Of a stretch of 64,000 bases of DNA, positions 17,543 through 26,159 are shown one piece after another (within the stretch, counting starts at the first letter, position 1; every line of letters starts with the position of its first letter). The notes under the pieces were generated by a model. It saw only the letters and a program-made list of their open reading frames with translations. It did no database searches and was not told where the DNA came from. This DNA is from Actinacidiphila acidipaludis (GTDB lineage Bacteria > Actinomycetota > Actinomycetes > Streptomycetales > Streptomycetaceae), in the NCBI RefSeq assembly GCF_019890725.1, contig NZ_JAINZZ010000029.1, forward strand, positions 23,999-87,998, given 5' to 3'. The translations under genes were made by a program, and so were the position numbers.

Positions 17543-18387
17543 GCACCGCCACCGCCACCACCCCGCAGAGCGCCCCGGCACGCGCCGAGCGCCCCGCCTA
17601 CAAGGTCACCGCCGCCCGCGTGCTGCGCTCGGAGTGGGCCAAGTTCTGGTCGCTGCGCTCCAGCTGGATCACGCTGACACTCGCACTGGTCTTCGTCCTG
17701 TTCTTCGGCCTGATCCGGGCCTGGCGCTACAAGGTCAACATCACGGGCGGGCACCCGATGCACGGCCCCGAGATGATGTCGGCCAACGCCGTCAGCCTCT
17801 CGCTGTTCGGGCTCAACTTCGGCCAGCTGGCCGTCGGCGTGCTCGGTGTGCTGGTCGCCGCCGGCGAGTACTCCACCGGGATGATCCGCTCCACGCTGGC
17901 CGCCGTGCCGCGGCGACTGCCGGTGCTGTGGTCCAAGGCCGTCGTGTTCGGCGCGGTCGCCCTCGGCGTCGGCGTGGTGGGGGCGTTCGTCGCCTTCGGC
18001 TTCGGCAGCCACATCGTCTCCGGCACCCGCGCCGCCGTCACCTTCTCCGGCGCAGGGGTGCTGCGCAGCCTGGTGATGGCGGGCGTCTACCTGGCCCTGA
18101 TCGGGGTGTGCGGGGTGGCCCTGGGGGCGCTGCTGCGGTCGGTCGCCGGCGGCATCGCGGTCCTGTTCGGCACTCTGCTGCTGGTGCCCGGACTGACCGA
18201 GCTGCTGCCGACGAGCTGGCAGAACAACGTCAGCCAGTACCTGCCCAGCCACGCCGGCGACTCTATGTACGCACTGCACCAGGACGCGCACACTCTGTCA
18301 CCGGGAATGGGTCTGCTGGTCCTCGCGCTCTGGACGGCGCTCGCGTTGGCCGGCGCCGCCTACCGGCTCAAGCGCGCGGACGCCTGA
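17539..18387 (+). CDS. ABC-2 type transporter permease
   Basis: A 282-residue membrane protein with about six hydrophobic segments (SSWITLTLALVFVLFFGLI, GQLAVGVLGVLVAAGEYSTGMI, VVFGAVALGVGVVGAFVAFGF, LVMAGVYLALIGVCGVALGALL, AGGIAVLFGTLLLVPGL and a final C-terminal helix). The GEYSTGMIRSTL motif after TM2 is typical of ABC-2 permeases in Streptomyces. It overlaps the ATPase gene by four bases and is followed, 74 bp later, by the sensor kinase gene. Confidence 0.9.
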   Translation: MSTATATTPQSAPARAERPAYKVTAARVLRSEWAKFWSLRSSWITLTLALVFVLFFGLIRAWRYKVNITGGHPMHGPEMMSANAVSLSLFGLNFGQLAVGVLGVLVAAGEYSTGMIRSTLAAVPRRLPVLWSKAVVFGAVALGVGVVGAFVAFGFGSHIVSGTRAAVTFSGAGVLRSLVMAGVYLALIGVCGVALGALLRSVAGGIAVLFGTLLLVPGLTELLPTSWQNNVSQYLPSHAGDSMYALHQDAHTLSPGMGLLVLALWTALALAGAAYRLKRADA

Positions 18388-18461
18388 CCTCGGGCCGAGC
18401 AGGCGGCGACCCGCCACGGCGACGGCGGCTGGCACGGACGACGCCCTGCGATGATGGACGG

Positions 18462-19814
18462 ATGACACCCATGACCAGCGCGGCCACCGCCCTCGACGGC
18501 GGAACGGGGGACCCGATCTGGGACCATCCCCTGGTCGCCCGCCTGGTCCGGGCGTGCCGCCGGACGCAGCGCACCGACCGGGCCCGGCCCTGGCTGCTGG
18601 ACACCGCCGTGGTGCTCGGCGTGCTGCTGCTCTTCGGCCTGCCGGACCTGCTGCACGGCGAGAACCGTGCCGGGATCGTGCACGCCGGCAGGCTGCCGGT
18701 GACCGCCGTGCTGGCACTGCAACTGGGACTGGCGCTGCCACTGCTGTGGCGGCGCCGGCACCCCACCGCGGCCTTCGCCGCCGTCGCGGCCGTCTTCATC
18801 ACGCAGTGGTCGCTGGACGTGTGGCTGCACGCCGGCATCGCCCTCTTCCTGGCCCTGTACAGCATGGCCCGGCACGACCGGTTGCGCCGGCTGCCCTGGG
18901 CGGGCGCGGTGACGCTGGCCGCGCTGGTGCTCGTCGTCGTCCGGGTGTCGGTGGTGCTCTCACCCCTGGTCGCGCTCTTCTTCCTGTGCTGCGCGGCCAC
19001 CGCGGCGGCGGCCATGGGCCTGGCGTTGCGGATCGGCACCGCCTACCTGGGCGCCCTGCGCGAACGCGCGACCCGGCTGGAGATCGAACGCGATCAGCGC
19101 GCCCGGCTGGCCGCCGCCGCCGAGCGTGCCCGGGTCGCCCGCGAGATGCACGACATCATCGGCCACAACCTCGCCGTCATCGTCGGCCTGGCCGACGGCG
19201 GCTCCTACAGCGCCGAGCGCGCGCCGCAGCGCAGCAAGGAGGCGCTGGAGCTGATCGCCGGCACCGGGCGCCAGGCCCTCGACGAGCTGCGCCGGCTGCT
19301 GGGCGTGCTGCGCGAGGAGCGCGCGGAAGGACCCGAGCTCAGCCCGCAGCCCGGGATCGCCGACCTGGACGCGCTCTGCGCACGGGTGCGCGCGGCCGGC
19401 CCGGAGGTCACCTACCGGACGGTGGGCGACGTGGAGGCGCTCGACCGGGGCCTGCAGCTGACCGTCTACCGGATCGCTCAGGAGGCGCTGACCAACACCC
19501 TCAAGCACGCGGGTCCGCGGACCAGGGCGAAGGTCACGCTGCGCGTGGACGAGCGGGAGATCACCATCAGCGTCGAGGACAACGGCCGCCCCGACGGGAC
19601 CGAGCCGGGACACCCGGGGCGCACGGACGCGGAGGGCCACGTGGGCAGCGGCGGAGACGGCCAGGGACTCGCGGGGATGCGCGAGCGGGCCGCCCTCTAC
19701 GGGGGCCGGCTGAAGGCGGGCAAGCGCCCCGGCGGCGGCTGGACCGTGGCGGCCGTCCTCGACCCCGCACCGTCCGTCCGGCGGGAGGCGCCCGCCGCCG
19801 AGGTGCCGTCATGA
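18462..19814 (+). CDS. Two-component sensor histidine kinase (NarL-type partner)
   Basis: A 450-residue membrane kinase with about five N-terminal hydrophobic segments (residues 40-195), a coiled linker, a DHp domain with the phosphoacceptor in VAREMHDIIGHNLAVIVG (His230), and an HATPase domain (QEALTNTLKHAG, VEDNGRP, GQGLAGMRERAALYGG). The short extracellular loops suggest intramembrane sensing, as in kinases that monitor membrane or envelope stress. The stop overlaps the response regulator start by four bases. ATGs at 18462 and 18471 are both possible starts. Confidence 0.9.
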   Translation: MTPMTSAATALDGGTGDPIWDHPLVARLVRACRRTQRTDRARPWLLDTAVVLGVLLLFGLPDLLHGENRAGIVHAGRLPVTAVLALQLGLALPLLWRRRHPTAAFAAVAAVFITQWSLDVWLHAGIALFLALYSMARHDRLRRLPWAGAVTLAALVLVVVRVSVVLSPLVALFFLCCAATAAAAMGLALRIGTAYLGALRERATRLEIERDQRARLAAAAERARVAREMHDIIGHNLAVIVGLADGGSYSAERAPQRSKEALELIAGTGRQALDELRRLLGVLREERAEGPELSPQPGIADLDALCARVRAAGPEVTYRTVGDVEALDRGLQLTVYRIAQEALTNTLKHAGPRTRAKVTLRVDEREITISVEDNGRPDGTEPGHPGRTDAEGHVGSGGDGQGLAGMRERAALYGGRLKAGKRPGGGWTVAAVLDPAPSVRREAPAAEVPS

Positions 19815-20500
19815 CCACCGTCGTCATCGTCGACGACCAGCCGCTGCAGCGCTTCGGCTTCCGGATGCTGCTGGAGAGCGCGCCCGGCACCGAGGTGGTC
19901 GGCGAGGCGGACAACGGCGTCCTGGCCGTCCGGAAGGTCGCCGAACTGCGCCCTGACGTCGTCCTGATGGACGTCCGGATGCCCGGCATGGACGGCATCG
20001 AGGCCACCCGCCGGATCGTCGCCTCCGGCGGCCGCTCCCGCGTCCTGGTGCTCACCACCTTCGACCTCGACGAGTACGCGCACGCCGCGCTGCGCGCCGG
20101 AGCCAGCGGCTTCCTGCTCAAGGACGCCCTCCCCGAGGAACTCCTCGCCGGAATCCGGGCGGTGGCCTCCGGCGACGCCGTGATCGCCCCCGGGCTCACC
20201 CGCCGCCTGCTCGACGCCTACGCCCACCACCTGCCCGGCCAGGCGACCGCCCGGCAGCCCGCCACCGATCCGCGGCTGCGCTCGCTGACCGAACGCGAGC
20301 ACGAGATCCTGCTGGCCATCGGCCAGGGCTGGAGCAACGGCGAGATCGCGGAACACCTGGTGCTCTCGGAGAGCACGGTCAAGACCCACGTCGGCCGGGT
20401 GCTGGCGAAGATCGGTGCCCGGGACCGGATCCAGGCCGTGATCCTCGCCTACGACCTCGGCCTGGCCCGTCCCCGGCCCGGCCACCACGCCGGCCACTGA
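19811..20500 (+). CDS. NarL/LuxR-family response regulator
   Basis: A 229-residue regulator. The receiver domain has acidic residues in VVIVDDQPL, phosphoacceptor Asp54 (VVLMDVRMPGMDG) and conserved Lys in GFLLKDALP. The C-terminal LuxR HTH is LTEREHEILLAIGQG then NGEIAEHLVLSESTVKTHVGRVLAKIG. It is translationally coupled to the kinase (ATGA). It probably activates or represses the upstream ABC genes through the repeated GGTACYAC sites at 16441-16489. Confidence 0.92.
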   Translation: MTTVVIVDDQPLQRFGFRMLLESAPGTEVVGEADNGVLAVRKVAELRPDVVLMDVRMPGMDGIEATRRIVASGGRSRVLVLTTFDLDEYAHAALRAGASGFLLKDALPEELLAGIRAVASGDAVIAPGLTRRLLDAYAHHLPGQATARQPATDPRLRSLTEREHEILLAIGQGWSNGEIAEHLVLSESTVKTHVGRVLAKIGARDRIQAVILAYDLGLARPRPGHHAGH

Positions 20501-20531
20501 CCCCTCTTGTCCGGGCGCGGCGGTCCGGTCG

Positions 20532-20864
20532 TCACGGCCGGGGGCCGTCGTCCTCAGCCGGTCCCGGTGCCGGCAGGGGTGCCGAGCCGGGCAGGGGCGC
20601 CGCCGTCGTCGTCACGGCCTGGTCGTTGAGGTGCCGCGCCCACGCCCGGACGGTGGGTTCCGCGGTCAGGACATGGAAGTCGGCCTTCCGGCCGCCGCGC
20701 CGCCAGCGGCCGGTCAGCCTCATCATCCGCAAGGAGTCCAGGCCGAGGTCGACGAGGTTCGTGTCGTCGCCGATCAGCGAAGGTGCGACCCGCAGGACCG
20801 CCGCGACGGCGCCGCGCACCTCGTCGGTGGTCACGGCGGGCGGCTCTCGATCCCAGTCGTTCAT
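20532..20864 (-). CDS. Free-standing acyl/peptidyl carrier protein
   Basis: A 110-residue protein. Residues 12-85 form a carrier domain with the phosphopantetheine site in LVDLGLDSLRMMRL; the serine of GLDSL is the attachment point. The region after it is a proline-rich tail. Upstream features (EVRGAVAAVLRVAPSLIGDDTN) match helix 1 and loop 1 of NRPS or aryl carriers. The ATG at 20864 overlaps the stop of the KASIII gene (ATGA), so the two are coupled. As the last gene of the four-gene operon, it probably carries the amino- or acyl-thioester made by the adenylation enzyme. Confidence 0.88.
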   Translation of the reverse strand: MNDWDREPPAVTTDEVRGAVAAVLRVAPSLIGDDTNLVDLGLDSLRMMRLTGRWRRGGRKADFHVLTAEPTVRAWARHLNDQAVTTTAAPLPGSAPLPAPGPAEDDGPRP

Positions 20865-21925
20865 CACCAGGTCCTGCCTTCCGTGTCGCGGGCGGTGCGG
20901 GTGATCTCGAGGACGGCGCAGCCCGCCTCCAGGCCTTCGGTGGCGCCGACGAGCAGCACATGGTCTCCGTGCCGCACCTGGCCCGAGCGCCACAGGTGGG
21001 CCAGGCCCAGGACCTGGTCGCCGACGGTCGCGTGGCCGAGGGTCCTCAGGTGGTCCCAGGTACTGAGCTCGACCGGCAGACCGAGCGGATCGAGGATCAG
21101 TGTGTGCAGGGAGTTCTCGCTGAAACCGGTGGGAGCGACCCGCGTGACGGCCTCCCGCGCGACGCCGGCCTCGGCCAGCGTTCGTTCGGCAAGGCCCGCG
21201 ACGAGCTCTGCGAACCGGTTGACCGAGTCGAGCAGGTCGCGGGGACCGGCACCGGGGCGCTCGGCCCACTCCTGGCGCCGGGACGCGGCCCGCCAGGGAT
21301 GATCGGGGTACCGAGCGGGCGGCAGCAGCGAGTCGTTGCCGCGGTGGATGCCCTCCAGTTCGGGTGCCGAACGTGAGCCGACGGCCTTCAGCGCCGCGAA
21401 GCCGCCCCGCGTGGAGGCCACGAGAGCGACGCCGCTGTCGGCGAACACCGCGAGCTCGGAGTCGTTCCACCGGTCGAACATCGGGGTGGAGAAGTTGTCC
21501 GCACCGGTGATCAGGACCGCCTGGCGGCCGGGGGAGCCGGGCTCCAGCAGGCCGGCGGCCAGCTGAAGGGAGGTCAGGACCGCCAGACAGCCGTGCGCGA
21601 TCCCGAACGCCGGGATCGGCCGGTCGAGTGCGCGGTGGAGGACGTAGTGGGGTGCGGACCAGTGTCCGGGCCCCTGGTAGTAGGCGCCGTTGTGCACGAC
21701 GGCCGCGAAGTCGCCGGGGTCGTGGCCGGCCTGGTCCAGGGCCTGCCGGGCCGCGCGCACCGCCATGTCCGGTGCGGACAGGGCGGGTTCGACGGCGACA
21801 GACAGCAGGCCGGACTCCCGCGCCGCGCCCGGCTCGAACAGGCCCTGCCGGACGGCCTCTTCGACGGGGGTGGGCGACGGCGTGTACGTGCCGATGCCGG
21901 CGAGGTGGATGCCCTCGACTTTCAC
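20864..21925 (-). CDS. KASIII-like (FabH-fold) acyltransferase/condensing enzyme
   Basis: A 353-residue thiolase-fold protein. It opens with GIHLAGIGTYTPSP and has the nucleophile region FGIAHGCLAVLTSLQLA (Cys113). Family members that do not extend fatty acids, such as CerJ, ChlB6 and DpsC types, transfer acyl groups or choose starters. The usual HQAN region reads SENSLHTLIL and the GNTSAAS-like region reads LGHATVGDQV, so the second half of the triad is atypical. GTG at 21925 is preceded by AAGGAGG. It overlaps the carrier gene by 4 bp and starts 50 bp after the adenylation gene. It is the only apparent transfer or release enzyme in the operon. Confidence 0.88.
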   Translation of the reverse strand: MKVEGIHLAGIGTYTPSPTPVEEAVRQGLFEPGAARESGLLSVAVEPALSAPDMAVRAARQALDQAGHDPGDFAAVVHNGAYYQGPGHWSAPHYVLHRALDRPIPAFGIAHGCLAVLTSLQLAAGLLEPGSPGRQAVLITGADNFSTPMFDRWNDSELAVFADSGVALVASTRGGFAALKAVGSRSAPELEGIHRGNDSLLPPARYPDHPWRAASRRQEWAERPGAGPRDLLDSVNRFAELVAGLAERTLAEAGVAREAVTRVAPTGFSENSLHTLILDPLGLPVELSTWDHLRTLGHATVGDQVLGLAHLWRSGQVRHGDHVLLVGATEGLEAGCAVLEITRTARDTEGRTW

Positions 21926-21975
21926 GAACGTCCTCCTTGGGGCGCGGCGTGCGGGGGAGGTCAGGCCATGGCCCG

Positions 21976-23583
21976 TCACAGCGGGAACGGTTCGAGCTGT
22001 CCGGCGATCACCTGCGCGCGCAACGCGGCCCGGTCGGTCTTTCCGTTGGCGTTGAGCGGAAGGCGGTCCACGAGGTGGAAGGTCAGCGGGATCATGTAGG
22101 GCGGCAGGCGCTCGCGCAGGTGATCCTCCACCGCCGGCACGTCCGCGTCCGGGCCGCAGAGGACCGCCGCCAGCACGGTCGTCCCCTCCACTTCGCCGGG
22201 TACGGCCAGGACGACAGCCTGGTCGACGCCCTTGTACCGGCGCAGATGCGCCTCCACTTCCCCCAACTCGACGCGGTGGCCGAGGATTTTGACCTGCGCG
22301 TCGACCCGGCCGGCGTACAGGAGGGTGCCGTCGGCCGTCCGCCGGCCGAGGTCGCCGGTGCGGTACCACCGGCCGTCGTCGCGCAGGTGGAAGGCGGCCT
22401 GTGTCTGTTGCGGGGACCGCCAGTACCCGGCGAAGACCTGGGGCCCCCGCAGGCAGATCTCGCCCGTCCGGCCGCCGGCCACGGGGGTGCCGTCGGCCGC
22501 CAGCAGCGCCGCGTCCATCCCGGGGTGGGGCCGCCCGATCGGCACGATGCCGTTCGTGCCCAGGGCGGGGGAGTGCCGTGGGTGCCAGCGGTGCGCCGTG
22601 CAGGCGATGGTGGCCTCCGTCGGCCCGTAGAGGTTCTCCACCACCGACCGTGGTGCCGCCGCCTGCCAGGCCGCGGCCGCCGAAACCGGAAGCGCCTCTC
22701 CGCAGAACAGGCTCCAGCGCAGCGACGGCAGGATGCCCGGCGTCAGCGCCCCGCCGCCGTGCTGGAGCACGGCGACCGAGGGCACCGAGAACCACACGGT
22801 GATCCGGCGGTCGCGGATGAAGCTCAGCGGCGCGTGCAGGTCCGCCGCGTCCAGCGGCACCAGCACCCCGCCGCTGCCCCAGGCCATGAACAGGTCGAAG
22901 ACCGCCAGGTCGAAGGTGTGGTCGAAGGTGTTGCTGAATCGGTCGTCGGGGGAGAAGCCGTACCGTTCGGTGCTCACCCGCAGGAACGCACTCACGTTGG
23001 CGTGCGTGATCGGCACCCCCTTGGGACGGCCGGTCGATCCGGAGGTGAACAACAGATAGGCGGTGTCACCGGGTTCGGGCAGCAGCGGTTCCGGGAGAGG
23101 AGCCGCTTCCACGACGGGTTCGGTCCCGCCCGCGCCGGGCCCGGTGGGCAACCCCCGCGTCCTCCCGTCGGGTTGCGCGACCAGCACCGGCGGGGCGCCC
23201 GGCAGGTCGTCCAGCAGCAGGTGCGCGTGCGGCAGCGAGGGCTCGTCGGTCAGCAGCGCGTCGAGATCGGCGCGCGTCACGATGTCCCGGTTGCGCCGGA
23301 CCGGATAGCTGCTGTTGAGGGGTACGGCCGCAGCGCCCGCGTACAGGGCCGCGAGGAAACCGGCGTAGGTCACGATGCCGCGGTGCCCGAGAACGCCCAC
23401 GCGTCGCGGGCGGGCGTCCGCCGTCAGCAGCGCGCCCGCCCAGCGGCGCGCGAGATGGTCCAACTCGGCGTAGGACCACACGCGTTCGCCGAGCGACAGG
23501 GCGGCGCGGTGCGGATGGCGCCGCACCGAACGGCGGAAGCCGGAGTGCAGAAAGGACAGGGACGCGGGGCCGCGGTCGTGCAT
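21976..23583 (-). CDS. Free-standing NRPS-type adenylation enzyme
   Basis: A 535-residue ANL-superfamily enzyme with complete core motifs: A3 LLFTSGSTGRPKG (about 177-189), A5 NLYGPTEATI, A7 YRTGDLGRR, A8 GRVDAQVKILGHRVELGEVE and A10 NANGKTDR with the catalytic lysine. It should activate an amino or aryl acid as acyl-AMP and load it onto the carrier. The A4 region (FDHTFDLAVFDLFMAWGSGG) has the D235-type aspartate usual for alpha-amino acids, but I do not assign a substrate. No condensation, thiolation or MbtH partner is fused. ATG at 23583 is chosen; GTG at 23616 is an alternative. Confidence 0.9.
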   Translation of the reverse strand: MHDRGPASLSFLHSGFRRSVRRHPHRAALSLGERVWSYAELDHLARRWAGALLTADARPRRVGVLGHRGIVTYAGFLAALYAGAAAVPLNSSYPVRRNRDIVTRADLDALLTDEPSLPHAHLLLDDLPGAPPVLVAQPDGRTRGLPTGPGAGGTEPVVEAAPLPEPLLPEPGDTAYLLFTSGSTGRPKGVPITHANVSAFLRVSTERYGFSPDDRFSNTFDHTFDLAVFDLFMAWGSGGVLVPLDAADLHAPLSFIRDRRITVWFSVPSVAVLQHGGGALTPGILPSLRWSLFCGEALPVSAAAAWQAAAPRSVVENLYGPTEATIACTAHRWHPRHSPALGTNGIVPIGRPHPGMDAALLAADGTPVAGGRTGEICLRGPQVFAGYWRSPQQTQAAFHLRDDGRWYRTGDLGRRTADGTLLYAGRVDAQVKILGHRVELGEVEAHLRRYKGVDQAVVLAVPGEVEGTTVLAAVLCGPDADVPAVEDHLRERLPPYMIPLTFHLVDRLPLNANGKTDRAALRAQVIAGQLEPFPL

Positions 23584-23646
23584 GGTGGTCTCACGTCCCC
23601 GTTTCGTGGTCGGCACGCGGACAGCGGCGTGCGGCCGGGCGCATGG

Positions 23647-25254
23647 TCACTCCGGAGCGCCGTCGTCGGTCCCGGGGAGCCGTCCGGCGTCGACGGTCCC
23701 GTCGGGACGGCTGGGGATCTCGTCGACGATGACGAGGCGGGCCGGGACCAGGTCGGCGGGCAGGTGCGCCGTGAGGAAGGCGCGCAGGTCGAGCGCGAGG
23801 TCGTCGGACAGCGCCTGGTGCAGCGGCGCGTTGGTGAGCGCGCTCCGCCGGGTCCGCGGCGCCCACGGCGGCGTGGCTCCGGGGCGGCTGACGGCCACGT
23901 CGTAGCGGCCGGGCGTGCCGGAGCGCGGCGGCGTGACCGCGACGGTGAGACCGCGCCGGCGGCCGATCGCCCACCAGAGGCCGGGGTCCAGTCCGTCCAG
24001 CGCGCCGGGATCGAGCAGGTCGCCGAGCCTGGCGTCGGCCGGGCTCTCGGTCAGGGCACGCCACGTGGCGACGTCGCGGGCCGTCCGGGAGTCGGGGACG
24101 TCGAGGATGACGGCCTCGCGCAGCTCACCGCGCTCGATCCGGGACTCCACGGCCGCGACGCTCCAGCGGGCGGGGTCCCACGGCACGGCGAGATGCCCCG
24201 GGCGGGGTTCCGGGCGGGGGTGGGGTGCCGCTCCGGGGCCGGGCCGCGCTCCCACCCGCAGCGTCACGTCGTAGCGGAACTTGGTCAGCTCGTTGGCCAC
24301 CGTGCCGCGTTTGAGCTGGAGGCCGACCTCGCACACCCCGGGCAACTCGGCGGCCAGAGCGGCGAAGAAGGCCGGATCGACCAGCAGTTCGCCCTCGTCG
24401 GCGACGGCCGCGGTCACCCGTCGCCGCACCTCGCCTGCCGGTGTCCCGCTGTCGGCGTGCCAGACCTCCACGGAGCTGTGGAGGACCTGGAGCAGCCGCA
24501 GATCGCGCACGTCGCCGATGAGGACGGCGCCGCCGGGCCGCACGACGCGGACGGCCTCCCGGAGCATCCGCCGCAGATAGGAGGCGGAGGGGAAGTACTG
24601 GACGACGGAGTTGAGCAGGACCAGGTCCAGGCTGTCGTCGGCGAACCCGCTGAAGTCGGTCCCCTCGCGCTCCAGCAGCGTGACCCCCGCGTACGCGTGC
24701 GGGGACGCGTCCAGCCGGCGCCGGAGGGCATGCAGCACCCGGGCCGACAGGTCCGTCGCCCAGTACCGCTCGGCGCCCGGCGCGAGACGCAGCAGCAGCA
24801 TGCCGGTGCCGCAGCCCACTTCCAGAACCCTGCGGTGCGGCAGGGCCGCCACCTGGTCCACGACGCCGTCGATCGCCTCGCCGACCTCGTGGCGCGTCAT
24901 GACCGTGCCGGTGTAACTGCTGTTCCAGCCGGCCCGGTCCAGGGCCGGGTCGCCGGGCGCGAGCGCCGCGTCGTCGGCAGTACCGGCGGGGGACGGGCGG
25001 TAGACGTGCTCGAAGACGTCCCTCCACCCGTCGACGTGCTCGCCGGCCAGTCCGGTGGTCTGTTCGGCCAGGTAGCCGGGCTCGGCGACGACATAGGCGG
25101 TCAGTGCGGTCCGGCCGTCGGGCAGGACCTGGGGGAGGACGGCGGCCTCCCGGACCGCCGGGTGCCGGATCAGGCGCCGGCTGACGGCGGCCGGCCCCGC
25201 CTGAGCCGGTGCGGCAGCGCCGTTCGGGGTGAATCCCGGCCCGCGCCTGGTCAC
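23647..25254 (-). CDS. Free-standing NRPS-embedded-type methyltransferase flanked by halves of an adenylation C-lobe
   Basis: A 535-residue protein. Residues 24-56 read like the end of an adenylation domain just after A8 (RHPAVREAAVLPQ to TAYVVAEPG). Next comes an embedded SAM methyltransferase with GWNSSYTG, motif I VLEVGCGTGMLLLRLAPGAE, YWATDLS and LNSVVQYFPS. The last 70 residues (LRAFLTAHLPADLVPARLVIVDEIP, then RPDGTVD) match the A9-A10 end, although the A10 lysine position reads PDGTVD. In NRPS enzymes this order occurs inside one adenylation domain; here the A1-A8 core is absent. GTG at 25254 has GAGGAGG 7 bases upstream. It is the first gene of the operon; the acceptor atom (N, O, C or S) is unclear. 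Confidence 0.85.
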   Translation of the reverse strand: MTRRGPGFTPNGAAAPAQAGPAAVSRRLIRHPAVREAAVLPQVLPDGRTALTAYVVAEPGYLAEQTTGLAGEHVDGWRDVFEHVYRPSPAGTADDAALAPGDPALDRAGWNSSYTGTVMTRHEVGEAIDGVVDQVAALPHRRVLEVGCGTGMLLLRLAPGAERYWATDLSARVLHALRRRLDASPHAYAGVTLLEREGTDFSGFADDSLDLVLLNSVVQYFPSASYLRRMLREAVRVVRPGGAVLIGDVRDLRLLQVLHSSVEVWHADSGTPAGEVRRRVTAAVADEGELLVDPAFFAALAAELPGVCEVGLQLKRGTVANELTKFRYDVTLRVGARPGPGAAPHPRPEPRPGHLAVPWDPARWSVAAVESRIERGELREAVILDVPDSRTARDVATWRALTESPADARLGDLLDPGALDGLDPGLWWAIGRRRGLTVAVTPPRSGTPGRYDVAVSRPGATPPWAPRTRRSALTNAPLHQALSDDLALDLRAFLTAHLPADLVPARLVIVDEIPSRPDGTVDAGRLPGTDDGAPE

Positions 25255-25459
25255 AGGGGTGCCTCCTCGCCGGGCCGGCGCTTGCGGGGACGGTCGTGTG
25301 CACCGGTCGTCCCGAGCGTGTCAGGCCGTGGCTGAGGACCGCTCGGACGAGGCTTGTCTCCCGGCGGTGTCCCGCCTCACCCGCAGGACGGGAGCGGCGG
25401 GTCCGTCGCCGTTCGGCCCCGGGGGGCTACAGGGGTGGGCACGCGGTCACCTGCGGGGA

Positions 25460-25990
25460 TCAAACGCCGATCCAGTAGCGCCGCTTGACCCCGAGAGCGG
25501 TGCCGCGCACATCCTCGAGGACGCCGCCGTGATTCTCGATGATGCGCGCCGAGGCGACGTTGCCCTCGTCGCAGGTCAGCAGGACGCGGTCCAGGCCGAG
25601 CGCCGGCGCCTTGAGCAGCACCTCGCCCAGCGCCCACGAGGCCAGTCCGCGTCTCCTGGCGGAAGGCCGCACGCTGTAGCCGATGTGGCCTCCGCCCTCC
25701 AGCAGGACGGCGTTCAGGTAGTGCCGCAGGTCGATGGCCCCGAGGTAGGTCTCGTCCTCGACGATCCACCAGTGGGTGGCGTGGACGAACCCTTCCCCGA
25801 CCGGCAGCGACCGGTCGGCGTGCCGGCGCAGCCGCCCGACCCACGAGCCGAACCCCTCCGGGCTGCCGAGGTCGTCGTCACCGACCAGGCGCAGGCCGGT
25901 CCCGTCCTGGTGCGCACCGGGCGGCCACTCGTCACGCGCGGCGAGCCACGAGGAGTGCAGCCGTTCCGTGGGTGTGATCAGTGCGGCCAT
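25460..25990 (-). CDS. GNAT family N-acetyltransferase
   Basis: A 176-residue acetyltransferase of the RimJ/RimL-like type. The acetyl-CoA-binding core is visible as GGHIGYSVRPSARRRGLASWAL, with the RRxGxA pyrophosphate loop, followed by VLLTCDEGNVASARIIENHGG, the usual beta5/helix region. The N-terminus is variable. The substrate is unknown. It points the same way as the methyltransferase operon but is about 200 bp upstream, so its membership there is uncertain. Confidence 0.87.
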   Translation of the reverse strand: MAALITPTERLHSSWLAARDEWPPGAHQDGTGLRLVGDDDLGSPEGFGSWVGRLRRHADRSLPVGEGFVHATHWWIVEDETYLGAIDLRHYLNAVLLEGGGHIGYSVRPSARRRGLASWALGEVLLKAPALGLDRVLLTCDEGNVASARIIENHGGVLEDVRGTALGVKRRYWIGV

Positions 25991-26037
25991 GCGGGGATCC
26001 TAAGGCCCCCCGCCCGGACCCGCCTCGCGCCGAAGAA

Positions 26038-26066
26038 AAAGGCCCAGGTCGACGACCCGGGCCTTT
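26038..26066 (-). terminator. Rho-independent terminator downstream of the NTF2-like gene
   Basis: A 14-bp stem (AAAGGCCCAGGTCG against its complement, one mismatch) closes around a single unpaired base. Read on the minus strand it is followed by a T-rich tract (TTTTTCTTC). It lies about 95 bp beyond the stop of the NTF2-like gene. Confidence 0.7.
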
Positions 26067-26159
26067 CGCGTTGTGTGGACTTTGTACAGCGCGCCACATG
26101 GACACCACCGCGCCTTCGCACCCCGCCCAGCGGGGGACAGGCTCCCGCGGAAAGCCGGG

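Noticed and set aside
21628..25335. Long plus-strand open frame of about 1235 codons
   Set aside because: It is antisense to the KASIII, adenylation and methyltransferase genes. It has repetitive arginine/glycine-rich composition; the minus-strand genes have clear motifs.
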